Shown: piece after piece, positions 1-6,755 of the stretch
Layout: every line of letters begins with the position of its first letter
Position numbering within the stretch: position 1 is the stretch's first letter
Assembly: GCA_016234205.1 (NCBI GenBank)
Contig: JACRGN010000173.1
Location: forward strand, 1 to 13,429
From: Nitrospinota bacterium
GTDB taxonomy: Bacteria > Nitrospinota > Nitrospinia > UBA9942
DNA: 13,429 nucleotides
Reading direction: 5' to 3'
Made by a program: the position numbers and the translations under genes
Notes under the pieces: generated by a model
Seen by the model: the letters and a program-made list of their open reading frames with translations, nothing else
Told to the model about the DNA's origin: nothing
Database searches by the model: none

Positions 1-171
1 ACAGGGCTGGTATCAGCGATGTGGAAGGTAATCGTCAATAAAGAACAGAAGTCGGAGGCAGGAAAGCAGCTATCTCTGAGGTTTGGACATATACCTGTTG
101 GTAAGACTTATGCTATGGACAGATTCTTTCATAATTGGAAACCTGAACCATATTTTACTGATAATCAGTAG
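1..171 (+). CDS. C-terminal fragment of an unrecognised protein
   Basis: The window opens inside a reading frame that runs 56 codons in frame 1 and ends in TAG. The visible tail is basic and aromatic-rich, with the string RFGHIPVGKTYAMDRFFHNW near the end, and it lacks haem motifs or a membrane segment. I do not recognise the family. It lies upstream of, and in the same direction as, the cytochrome cluster. A good promoter begins 8 bases after its stop, so the cytochrome genes need not depend on its transcript. That this is a real gene rests on open-frame length and protein-like composition only, since the 5' part is outside the window. Confidence 0.55.
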   Translation, partial: TGLVSAMWKVIVNKEQKSEAGKQLSLRFGHIPVGKTYAMDRFFHNWKPEPYFTDNQ

Positions 172-178
172 CTGGGTA

Positions 179-206
179 TTGACAGATTTATTTTTGGATA
201 TATATT
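179..206 (+). promoter_or_regulatory. Sigma70-type promoter for the cytochrome cluster
   Basis: A consensus -35 hexamer TTGACA (179-184) is followed after 16 bases by TATATT (201-206). Transcription would start near 213, leaving a leader of about 78 bases before the first cytochrome start at 291. The leader contains a purine-rich GGGGGTGAT (227-235) directly before a three-codon ATG ATG ACA TAA mini-frame (236-247), then the true ribosome site GGGAGGTG (281-288). Predicted from sequence only. Confidence 0.5.
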
Positions 207-290
207 AAAGACACAATCATCAGGAAGGGGGTGATATGATGACATAATCTTAACAGTTTTTATCACCAATATTGAAGAAAGGGAGGTGTT

Positions 291-449
291 ATGAAATATA
301 TGAAAAAAATGAAGACCATTCTTATGGGTAGCATTATGGCAGTTTTCCTCATTTCAATATTAACCACAGACAGCGATGCAATAACCGCATGGGCGAGGAA
401 GTATGGTGTTGACTGCAGTGTATGCCATATATATCAGGATTTAAATTAA
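291..449 (+). CDS. N-terminal part of frameshifted cytochrome-porin (signal peptide and CxxCH)
   Basis: This 52-codon frame starts at ATG 291 behind a strong ribosome site, GGGAGGTG at 281-288. It encodes a basic N-terminus (MKYMKKMK), a hydrophobic signal core (about residues 9-25), and then one c-type haem motif CSVCH at residues 42-46. It stops at TAA 447-449, right after the haem motif. The barrel encoded from 422 overlaps it in another frame and continues the family pattern expected after such a haem motif (a GFKLTRAGQTFLRLGHKM-like string). The two pieces are therefore read as one gene, about 428 residues long, if two bases in the (AT)4 run at 427-434 are removed. The signal peptide, strong ribosome site and haem motif show this was, or is, the true start. 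Confidence 0.7.
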   Translation: MKYMKKMKTILMGSIMAVFLISILTTDSDAITAWARKYGVDCSVCHIYQDLN

Positions 450-1579
450 CAAGGGCTGGACAGACCTTTCTGCGTCTTGGACATAAAATGCCGGGCGCCA
501 GCGATAAGGAGGCGAATCTCTCAGACTATTTCTCCATCACTGCCAAGATAAGGGGATGGAATGAGACACAGAAGGTTGAGACAACAAGCGCCGCAGAGAC
601 TACCAAATCATCCTTTGAAGCCCATGCACTGAGCATATATTCAGGTGGTCCCCTTGACAACGGTTTTTCATATTTTACAGAGATGTATCTCCACGAAAAC
701 GATAGAAAGACACCTGCCACAAGCACGGAATCAACAGATTCTGATATGGGTGACTGGGGAAGGTCAAAATTGGCGGAGATGTATCTCCAATACAATACAT
801 CTGACGAGGAGTCGTTTTTCACAGCGAGGGGTGGGAGGGTCGTCCCGACACTCATCCACTTTCATAATGTTGGGGGGAGGCTTGCATCTTCAAGACCCGA
901 TGCAATCACAACCTCTTTTGGCGATAATCCCTACAGACCTTATTCAAGACAATACGGCGTAACTGCCGGTTACTCTTACACCGACCTCTTTGTTGAGGGT
1001 GGCATAGTCAATGGCACAGGAAAATATGAAAACACTGTTGAACTCGGCAGCGATACTGAAAAGGATGTATGGCTGACCGCCGATTATGCCCTCGGCGATA
1101 TGGGGAGTATGCTCGGACTGTATTACTATAAAGGGAAATTTCCCCTCCATCTCCTCAAAACTCCTAAGGGCAATTCTTATGACGACTTCTCATCAGTCGG
1201 TCTCATTGGAAACTATACTATACCAATGGGCGCCATTGTCGCATCTTATTACACACAGAACGGCAAGTATCAAAAGACAAGCGCCACAACAGACACATCC
1301 TATGATGCATCAACAATGTTTGCCGAGCTTCAGGGCTATATCAGGGGCGACTTCCTTGCCCCTTTCCTGAGATATGAGATTGTAAGCTATGACCCTGACA
1401 GGGATGCAGGAAATGACAAACAGACAACCAATGTCGCAACAGTCGGCATCCATGTGAAGCCATTCCAGCACGGGAGGTTTGTGTTTGAATATACCAACAG
1501 GTATAAAGAGGCTGAAGGGACAACAAAGACCAAGACTACTGACAACAACTATACCCTTGAGGTGCAGTATATGTTCTGA
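422..1579 (+). CDS. Outer-membrane beta-barrel part of frameshifted cytochrome-porin
   Basis: The frame encodes 385 residues rich in alternating aromatic/polar strands and Gly/Tyr/Thr turns. It ends in ...YTLEVQYMF, and a terminal Phe is the usual signal for insertion of outer-membrane barrels. It has no signal peptide of its own and no ribosome site before ATG 422, which lies inside the CxxCH codons of the overlapping upstream fragment. The barrel was therefore almost surely translated as a continuation of the piece starting at 291. Proteins with a single haem motif just after the signal peptide followed by a porin-like barrel are known near multihaem cytochrome genes, and a role in passing electrons or solutes across the outer membrane is inferred. 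The gene may be a recent pseudogene, phase-variable, or the victim of a sequencing error. The exact barrel family is not certain. Confidence 0.7.
   Translation: MPYISGFKLTRAGQTFLRLGHKMPGASDKEANLSDYFSITAKIRGWNETQKVETTSAAETTKSSFEAHALSIYSGGPLDNGFSYFTEMYLHENDRKTPATSTESTDSDMGDWGRSKLAEMYLQYNTSDEESFFTARGGRVVPTLIHFHNVGGRLASSRPDAITTSFGDNPYRPYSRQYGVTAGYSYTDLFVEGGIVNGTGKYENTVELGSDTEKDVWLTADYALGDMGSMLGLYYYKGKFPLHLLKTPKGNSYDDFSSVGLIGNYTIPMGAIVASYYTQNGKYQKTSATTDTSYDASTMFAELQGYIRGDFLAPFLRYEIVSYDPDRDAGNDKQTTNVATVGIHVKPFQHGRFVFEYTNRYKEAEGTTKTKTTDNNYTLEVQYMF
427..434 (+). repeat. (AT)4 run at the frameshift point
   Basis: Four AT units directly follow the haem-motif codons. With three units the upstream frame (signal peptide plus CxxCH) reads straight into the barrel frame; with four it stops after five more codons (stop at 447-449). 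Short dinucleotide runs can gain or lose a unit by slippage. Confidence 0.6.
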
Positions 1580-1594
1580 TTATCATTCCCAAAA

Positions 1595-1619
1595 TTCCCC
1601 TCCTTATTTAGGAGGGGAA
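1595..1619. repeat. Perfect 9-bp inverted repeat between porin and cytochrome genes
   Basis: TTCCCCTCC (1595-1603) and GGAGGGGAA (1611-1619) are exact reverse complements with a 7-base loop TTATTTA. No T-run follows, so it is a poor intrinsic terminator. The right arm contains the purine-rich AGGAGGGG that would serve as ribosome site for a start at 1630, so the stem could hide it. It may also be a small dispersed palindromic repeat. Confidence 0.65.
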
Positions 1620-1641
1620 GGGTAGAAAGATGAGGTGGATT

Positions 1642-1986
1642 ATGAAATTGATAATTAACTCCATATTATTAATGATATTCTTTCTAACGATAGCATCTGT
1701 AAATGCCCAGCAATCGGGTGAGGTCTCAGATGCGGCTAAAAAGGAATTCTCAAAGTCATGTGTTTCCTGCCACGGCAAGGATGGTAAGGGAAATTCTGGA
1801 ATGACAAAAATGTTAAAGGTGGATATATCTGCCCTGAACCTTACTGATGATGCCACTTTAAATAAGTCAGACGATGAACTGATAAAGATTATGCATGACG
1901 GGCTTAATAAAATGCCTCCCTATAAGGGAAAAATATCGGATAAAATAATCACAGAATTGGCAGCGTATATAAGGGCATTGAAATAA
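1642..1986 (+). CDS. Small exported monohaem cytochrome c
   Basis: A class I cytochrome c of 114 residues. A signal peptide (residues 1-22, ending ...SVNAQ) is followed by the haem motif CVSCHGKDGKG starting at residue 40. Near the C-terminus KMPPYKG supplies the likely axial Met91, and a final amphipathic helix (KIITELAAYIRALK) is typical of the fold. Expected role: a soluble periplasmic electron shuttle. ATG 1642 is preceded by GAGGTG (1632-1637). An in-frame ATG at 1630 adds four residues (MRWI) and could use the AGGAGGGG at 1610-1617 instead. The gene lies 62 bases after the barrel gene and 49 before the nine-haem cytochrome, in one direction, so a shared transcript is likely. It may carry electrons between its two neighbours; that link is inference. 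Confidence 0.88.
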   Translation: MKLIINSILLMIFFLTIASVNAQQSGEVSDAAKKEFSKSCVSCHGKDGKGNSGMTKMLKVDISALNLTDDATLNKSDDELIKIMHDGLNKMPPYKGKISDKIITELAAYIRALK

Positions 1987-2035
1987 TCAGACATGTTTGA
2001 TAATATAGCCACTTAATAAATTGCATTCTACCAAA

Positions 2036-3304
2036 ATGAAAAAGGCTATATTCTATCAGTTATCCATCGTCACAATACTCTGCATAATATTCTCACCTCA
2101 CTTCATCTCTGCCCAGGAGCAGACTGAAAAAATTAATGTCTGCGTAGACTGTCATCAGAACCTTGAGGATACTCTAAAGGATGCTGTAACAAACTGGCAG
2201 GAGAGTGTCCACAAAAAGGCAGGGGTTTTCTGCAACGACTGCCACGGCGGCGACCCAAATGATTCTGATAATGCAATGGATAATAAAACTGGTTTTATAG
2301 GTGTGCCGAAGCCAAAGGATATTCCAAAAATCTGCAGCAGATGCCACTCTGATGTAACAATTATGAGGAAATACAACCTCAAGACAGACCAATTCAATCT
2401 CTACAAAACCAGCATCCACGGTATCCGTCTCTTTGAGAAAGGGGATGAGTCTGTTGCGACCTGTGCCTCCTGCCACGGAAATCATAATGTCTTATCAAAG
2501 AATGACCCACGCTCTCCGATATACAGATTCAATATCCCCCTGACCTGCGGCAAATGTCATTCAAATAAAGATATGATGAAATCATACAATATACCGACAG
2601 ACCAGTATGAGCTTTACAGTAAAAGTCATCATGGCAAGATGCTGCTTGAAAATAAAAATCTGAGGGTTCCAACATGCGTGGATTGTCATGGGACTCATGG
2701 TGCTGTCCCGCCGGGTGTAACTGAAATAGTAGAGGTGTGCAGCAACTGTCATTCTGTCATATCAGAATATTTTAAAAAGAGCCCCCATCAATTGATAAAA
2801 AAAGAGGGTATGCCTCGATGTATCAACTGTCATGGAAATCATGAAATACAGCGTCCAACCTTAGAGAAGTTTACAGGTAAGGGTGTGATTGATTGCGGCG
2901 GCTGTCATTATCCTGAATCACCTGCCTTTAAAACTGGTGTTGATATCAAAGCAGCCCTAACAGAGGCAGAGGCTTTACTTAAAGCCGGCAATGATGATAT
3001 TGCCTTTATCAAAAAACATGGTGGAAATAGTTTTGCAATAGGGCATTTAGAGGATGATATGGATAACGCAAGGACAAAACTTCTGGAGGCATATTCGGTA
3101 AGCCATGCCCTCTCAATAGATGAAATAAAAAGACGCACATCAGAGGTGGTCACCATTTCAAAAAATGTAAGTGAGACCATAAAAGACATGATAAAAGACA
3201 TAAAATTAAGAAGAGTGGGGCTCATATTTACATGGGTTGTGATTGGAGTAATAATCATACTGTTAAGGCAAAAGGCAAAGAATTGGAAAAGGGTAATAAA
3301 ATAG
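2036..3304 (+). CDS. Nine-haem cytochrome c with C-terminal membrane anchor
   Basis: The 422-residue protein has a signal peptide (about 1-26), nine CxxCH motifs (starting at residues 36, 66, 100, 143, 171, 214, 235, 262, 287), a helical haem-free region (about 300-390) and one membrane helix (about 394-410) with a basic tail. Extra His residues in strings such as SIHG, SHHG, SPH and CHGNH are likely distal haem ligands. Motifs 3/4 and 5/6 form a tandem duplicated two-haem module with an exact 71-residue period and shared text (CHS...YNxxTDQxxLYxxSxHG...CxxCHGxH). The layout predicts a periplasmic electron-transfer domain anchored to the inner membrane. I chose ATG 2036 (MKKAIF...) over the in-frame TTG at 2021 because it gives a clean signal peptide; neither has a clear ribosome site. 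Substrate or partner is unknown; a role with the neighbouring cytochromes is inferred. Confidence 0.88.
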   Translation: MKKAIFYQLSIVTILCIIFSPHFISAQEQTEKINVCVDCHQNLEDTLKDAVTNWQESVHKKAGVFCNDCHGGDPNDSDNAMDNKTGFIGVPKPKDIPKICSRCHSDVTIMRKYNLKTDQFNLYKTSIHGIRLFEKGDESVATCASCHGNHNVLSKNDPRSPIYRFNIPLTCGKCHSNKDMMKSYNIPTDQYELYSKSHHGKMLLENKNLRVPTCVDCHGTHGAVPPGVTEIVEVCSNCHSVISEYFKKSPHQLIKKEGMPRCINCHGNHEIQRPTLEKFTGKGVIDCGGCHYPESPAFKTGVDIKAALTEAEALLKAGNDDIAFIKKHGGNSFAIGHLEDDMDNARTKLLEAYSVSHALSIDEIKRRTSEVVTISKNVSETIKDMIKDIKLRRVGLIFTWVVIGVIIILLRQKAKNWKRVIK

Positions 3305-3418
3305 TCTCCTCTTAATTTTTTATCCGCACAATTTTCCCCTAAAGTATTTCTCACAAACTTCCGAAATTAGTAACTGAAAGGACAAATTACCAAATTTTCC
3401 TTATAAGAGGATATTTTT

Positions 3419-4528
3419 ATGAGTATAGGATTAAGCAATGTAAAACTATCTGCATCTAATTCCCCCTCTGAATATACACAAAGGGTGAAAAGGGCAACGC
3501 CGAGTATTGCAGAGGACGCCATCTTTATACCGAAACCGAAAAAGAGAGTATCATTTGAAGTCGTTAATCCTGTAAAGGACGGAGCAGGTGCAGGTAGCGG
3601 GTCGTCTAACAGAGGGAAAGAAATTCCCCTCCCAGGCAGCAGTTCTAATTCGGGGGGAGTTCAATTATTGGGTGAAGGAGGGAATAACAATTCGGCTAAT
3701 AATACACCTGTCCTCGGAGAGATGAAAAAACTGGATACGGCTGATGTAACAGGACTCTCCAATAAAATACCTGCTTTGGGTGAAAACGGCGTAAGTGCAA
3801 AATTAACCGGTGAACAATATGTCGGAAATCCGACTGAAGGCTATGTAAAAATGAAGGTTGATTATGTCCCTCAAAAAGACCATAGCTGGGACGCACCGCA
3901 GGAAGAGGGGAGGCAGATTAATAACCATCAGGTCCCATTCCAGCTTCAGTATGACAGCTATGGCAGACCAAGGATTGGATTCAGCAGAGAGCCTTATGAT
4001 TTTGCAGCCACAAAGTATATTGAATTAACAAGCAAGATAAAATTTAATCAAAATGTAGGCAAGACAATAGAGCACTTCAAACAATATTTCCTCGGCAATG
4101 GTGATTCCAATAATGAAAATACACAAGCCCTATTCGCTATAGCCAACAATGATTCATCTAACCCTCATGACCTCCCGCCGCTGATGGGTGCAAAAGAGGA
4201 TGGTGAAAAATCTAAAAATAATGCCGAGATAAAACTCATGGGTGATAATTCTGGCGAAAGAAAAGTTCAAGATGGAAAGACAGGGGATAAAAAGGAGTTT
4301 GAAAAATTTTTCTTCAATAATGATAAAAAATCTCAGGAAGAGGAGATTAAAAAGGTCTTCTTAGGTAAAGAAATTTCTACAGGAAACAATAATGGAGGAA
4401 ATACTGATAATGAATCTACTGTTACTGATATATTTAACACGCAATCAGATGCTGGATTTAAAACATATCAGTATGAATTAACGAGCAATGAGAAGTCAGA
4501 CAGCAGTCAATTTTCTCTAAAGGTTTAA
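3419..4528 (+). CDS. Low-complexity protein of unknown function with repeated L-x-G-E-like motifs
   Basis: I do not recognise this 369-residue protein. It has no signal peptide, membrane helix or cysteine. Long stretches are rich in Asn, Ser, Gly, Lys and Glu and probably disordered (about 51-140 and 225-345). The middle (about 140-222) looks more folded, with a QLQYDSYGRPRIGFSREPYD string. Short motifs recur through the chain: LLGE (83), VLGE (98), ALGE (119), LTGE (129), FLGN (224), LMGA (255), LMGD (273), FLGK (314). ATG 3419 follows AGAGGAT, and the coding frame is long and undisturbed. It ends 11 bases before the stop of the convergent endonuclease gene. A scaffold, surface or secreted role is possible but unproven. 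Confidence 0.75.
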   Translation: MSIGLSNVKLSASNSPSEYTQRVKRATPSIAEDAIFIPKPKKRVSFEVVNPVKDGAGAGSGSSNRGKEIPLPGSSSNSGGVQLLGEGGNNNSANNTPVLGEMKKLDTADVTGLSNKIPALGENGVSAKLTGEQYVGNPTEGYVKMKVDYVPQKDHSWDAPQEEGRQINNHQVPFQLQYDSYGRPRIGFSREPYDFAATKYIELTSKIKFNQNVGKTIEHFKQYFLGNGDSNNENTQALFAIANNDSSNPHDLPPLMGAKEDGEKSKNNAEIKLMGDNSGERKVQDGKTGDKKEFEKFFFNNDKKSQEEEIKKVFLGKEISTGNNNGGNTDNESTVTDIFNTQSDAGFKTYQYELTSNEKSDSSQFSLKV

Positions 4529-4541
4529 CTTCGCTTAACCT
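4521..4541. terminator. Weak hairpin between convergent genes
   Basis: AGGTTTAA (4521-4528) can pair with TTAACCT (4535-4541), with one bulged T, across the two facing stop codons. The stem is short and A/T-rich with no T-run, so any bidirectional terminator role is tentative. Confidence 0.2.
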
Positions 4542-5316
4542 AACCCTCACCTGCCAATTCTAATGAAATCTTATTTACGAGTTCCCTTATTTTCTCACTG
4601 TTGTCTATATTATCAACTATCGGTTTGAAATAATCTTCTTTAAAGACGATAAAGCCATTATTCAAGCGGATAAAATATTTGTTAAATGAATTAAGTGCCT
4701 TCTGATAGCCCGTCTTATCCTTAACCCTTGGGCTGGTTAGTCTTTGTTGAAATTCTTCAATATTAAAAACAGCATACGAAATAGTAATAACATTCTTTTT
4801 ATTGCGGACAGTTCTGGCTTCTTTCCTCTGACTTATCTTGACTATCTGAAAGCCAATATTATTAACCATTGTATCAATACCCTTAGCATCTAATTCTGCA
4901 TTACATACAAGTTCTAACTTTTTATTATCCCTATTGCAGATTGATTCAAATAAATAGCAGAAATCTAATTGAGTAAGCACTGACACCCAAGTCCGATACA
5001 TTCTGGCTCTGAAGCCCTTTTTAAACCACCCATTTCCATCTTTATCAAAGAAGTATTTCTTAAATTGTTTAAGGGCTTCCTTGCTTTCCGGTTTTGTATT
5101 AAGTTCTTCCCAGAAATCTTCAAACCATTTATCAAAATCCAGCAATCTCCTCTCAAACCAATAATGTCTGAATATTGATTCAAGCGGCAGCATTCCTTTA
5201 GGTAAATCCTGTTCTACCCACTTAACATCTTTAAGTTCTTCACGAAATTTTGTCAATGGAACGCTTTCGAGAAATTTATGATACCTGTTATGGTCTCTGA
5301 TGGGGTCTTTAGACAT
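4540..5316 (-). CDS. TaqI-like type II restriction endonuclease
   Basis: This 258-residue protein resembles the TaqI endonuclease family in length and in the N-terminal string VEQDLPKGMLPLESIFRHYW (residues 34-53), as I recall that family. A plausible PD-(D/E)xK-like active site is ELDAKGID (141-148) followed by FQIVK (156-160), giving Asp148 (or Asp143) and Lys160. By family the enzyme would cut TCGA, with the adenine protected by the neighbouring methyltransferase; specificity is inferred. The ATG at 5316 overlaps the methyltransferase end by 8 bases, and GGAGAT about 9 bases upstream lies inside the methyltransferase gene. Translational coupling therefore keeps endonuclease synthesis behind that of the methylase. 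No frameshift is visible, so it should be active. Confidence 0.78.
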   Translation of the reverse strand: MSKDPIRDHNRYHKFLESVPLTKFREELKDVKWVEQDLPKGMLPLESIFRHYWFERRLLDFDKWFEDFWEELNTKPESKEALKQFKKYFFDKDGNGWFKKGFRARMYRTWVSVLTQLDFCYLFESICNRDNKKLELVCNAELDAKGIDTMVNNIGFQIVKISQRKEARTVRNKKNVITISYAVFNIEEFQQRLTSPRVKDKTGYQKALNSFNKYFIRLNNGFIVFKEDYFKPIVDNIDNSEKIRELVNKISLELAGEG

Positions 5317-6751
5317 ATATCTTCATCTCCGCTTTTATATCTTGCCACTCTTTCTTGGTTGGCAAAGGTAGATTTTTTATTTGGGTAATACTTAAGTGGT
5401 AGGTAATTTCACGATAGCTATCAGCTATATATTTCCTTAAGTAATCAGAATTTAGATACTCAAGTATCTCAGAATCATCAAGGTCAAAGTGGCTGTTAAA
5501 TAATTCATCTTTTCTTAAAAGGTGATAAATATCCCCCATCCATGGGTAACATTTTTCATCATAAGCTGCACCAACCTTACCATTCTCCCTGAAGCCCAGA
5601 CCAACTACAATATGAGGCTTACCAAAATAACCCCGCAGTTTTTTGGCATCAGTCTTCTTAATCCAGTAACCAGTCAGGTTATCGTAGATAATTCTGTTGC
5701 ATTTAAGATTGCGGCCATTTAGAAGTGGAAGATAATTATCATCAATAGTAAGGGGCTTACCCTGAACTATGCATGGATTATGTTTTATTTCAGGTGTCCG
5801 AGGGGAAATGCTTATTTCATAAATATCTCTCATTAGATAAGAACAGATACTTTCAAGTCTTCGGGTATAATCTGTCTCAAACCTGACCACCTCTCCACGC
5901 CAGTGAGGTATTCCTTTTATGAGATTGGTTTTATTATTTTTATATTCTAACAGTTTTAGTCCACCTGCCTTATCAGATTTATTAAAGTCTATAACTGCCG
6001 ATGTCACATCTGCATCAGGCTTAAAAATATCAGAACCTAAATAAATTATATTTGTCTGCCCGTTATGAGATAAAAAAGTTCTTAGCTTCTTAAACTCGTC
6101 CAGAATCATAAATGTAGGGGGTACAATAAGAATCATCTGCCCTTCTGGTTTAAGAAGTTTGATGGACTTTTCTATAAAGGCACCATACATATTGTATTTT
6201 CCATGCCAAGTTTCATAAATATTCCGATATTTATCTTTTGTAGCAGTGTCTATCTTTATGGAGTAATGTTCGGAAAGACTTGGAATGCCATAAGGGGGAT
6301 TAGCAATAATCAAATCAAATCTTTGTTCTTGTTGCCATAGAAGATAATCAGAGTGGATTAACTTAATATCATCTATTAGTTTTAGACATATTAGATAGTT
6401 AATGATATCCTTATTTATTTCTATACCTATAGTTTTAGATTTTTTGTAAAGTACAGGTAGATTTCTTTTTATTCCGATTAAGAATTGCATCAGCCCGCAA
6501 GCTGGCTCTAAAATATTAATATCCTTTTTACCCACAAATCGGCTGGTATCAACCAAATTAACCATAAGGTCTACAATCTTCTCAGGAGTAAAAAATATAC
6601 CATAATCCTTTTTGATATTCTGAAGCTGACTACTTACAGCTGGCTGATAGGCAAGGGTTGAGGTTATACCTTCACTTACTAAAAAAGATTTACAGTTTTT
6701 TTGGTTATACGGTATCTTCTTCTTGCTTTTATGCTTGATTACAACTGCCAT
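5309..6751 (-). CDS. TaqI-like N6-adenine DNA methyltransferase
   Basis: The 480-residue protein has the amino-methyltransferase order of M.TaqI: motif X GIFFTPEKIVDLM (51-63), motif I ILEPACGLMQF (80-90, S-adenosylmethionine binding), a motif II acidic residue in GIEINKD (109-115), SDYLL (134-138) and the catalytic NPPYG (151-155). The C-terminal part, with PLLNGRNLKCNRI and KPHIVVGLGFRENGKVGAAYDE strings, matches a TaqI-like target-recognition domain. It would methylate adenine in the site cut by the adjacent endonuclease (TCGA by family, inferred). It is somewhat longer than M.TaqI (about 420 residues). The start lies 4 bases after the manC stop, so it is probably co-transcribed with manC. 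I saw no controller-protein gene. Confidence 0.9.
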   Translation of the reverse strand: MAVVIKHKSKKKIPYNQKNCKSFLVSEGITSTLAYQPAVSSQLQNIKKDYGIFFTPEKIVDLMVNLVDTSRFVGKKDINILEPACGLMQFLIGIKRNLPVLYKKSKTIGIEINKDIINYLICLKLIDDIKLIHSDYLLWQQEQRFDLIIANPPYGIPSLSEHYSIKIDTATKDKYRNIYETWHGKYNMYGAFIEKSIKLLKPEGQMILIVPPTFMILDEFKKLRTFLSHNGQTNIIYLGSDIFKPDADVTSAVIDFNKSDKAGGLKLLEYKNNKTNLIKGIPHWRGEVVRFETDYTRRLESICSYLMRDIYEISISPRTPEIKHNPCIVQGKPLTIDDNYLPLLNGRNLKCNRIIYDNLTGYWIKKTDAKKLRGYFGKPHIVVGLGFRENGKVGAAYDEKCYPWMGDIYHLLRKDELFNSHFDLDDSEILEYLNSDYLRKYIADSYREITYHLSITQIKNLPLPTKKEWQDIKAEMKIYV

Positions 6752-6755
6752 ATTT

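Noticed and set aside
236..247. Mini-frame ATG ATG ACA TAA with a good ribosome site in the cytochrome leader
   Set aside because: Three codons with no regulatory amino-acid run and no attenuator structure visible; kept only as a remark.
645..962. 105-codon + strand frame inside the barrel gene
   Set aside because: Out-of-frame shadow; the barrel frame has the family-like text and outer-membrane C-terminus. It also does not bridge the frameshift.
2021..2035. TTG start of the nine-haem cytochrome
   Set aside because: It adds MHSTK before a clean signal peptide starting MKKAIF and has no ribosome site, so ATG 2036 is preferred.
2908..3354. 148-codon - strand frame opposite the nine-haem cytochrome
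   Set aside because: Antisense shadow of a clearly real gene; composition is that of a reversed coding strand and there is no ribosome site.
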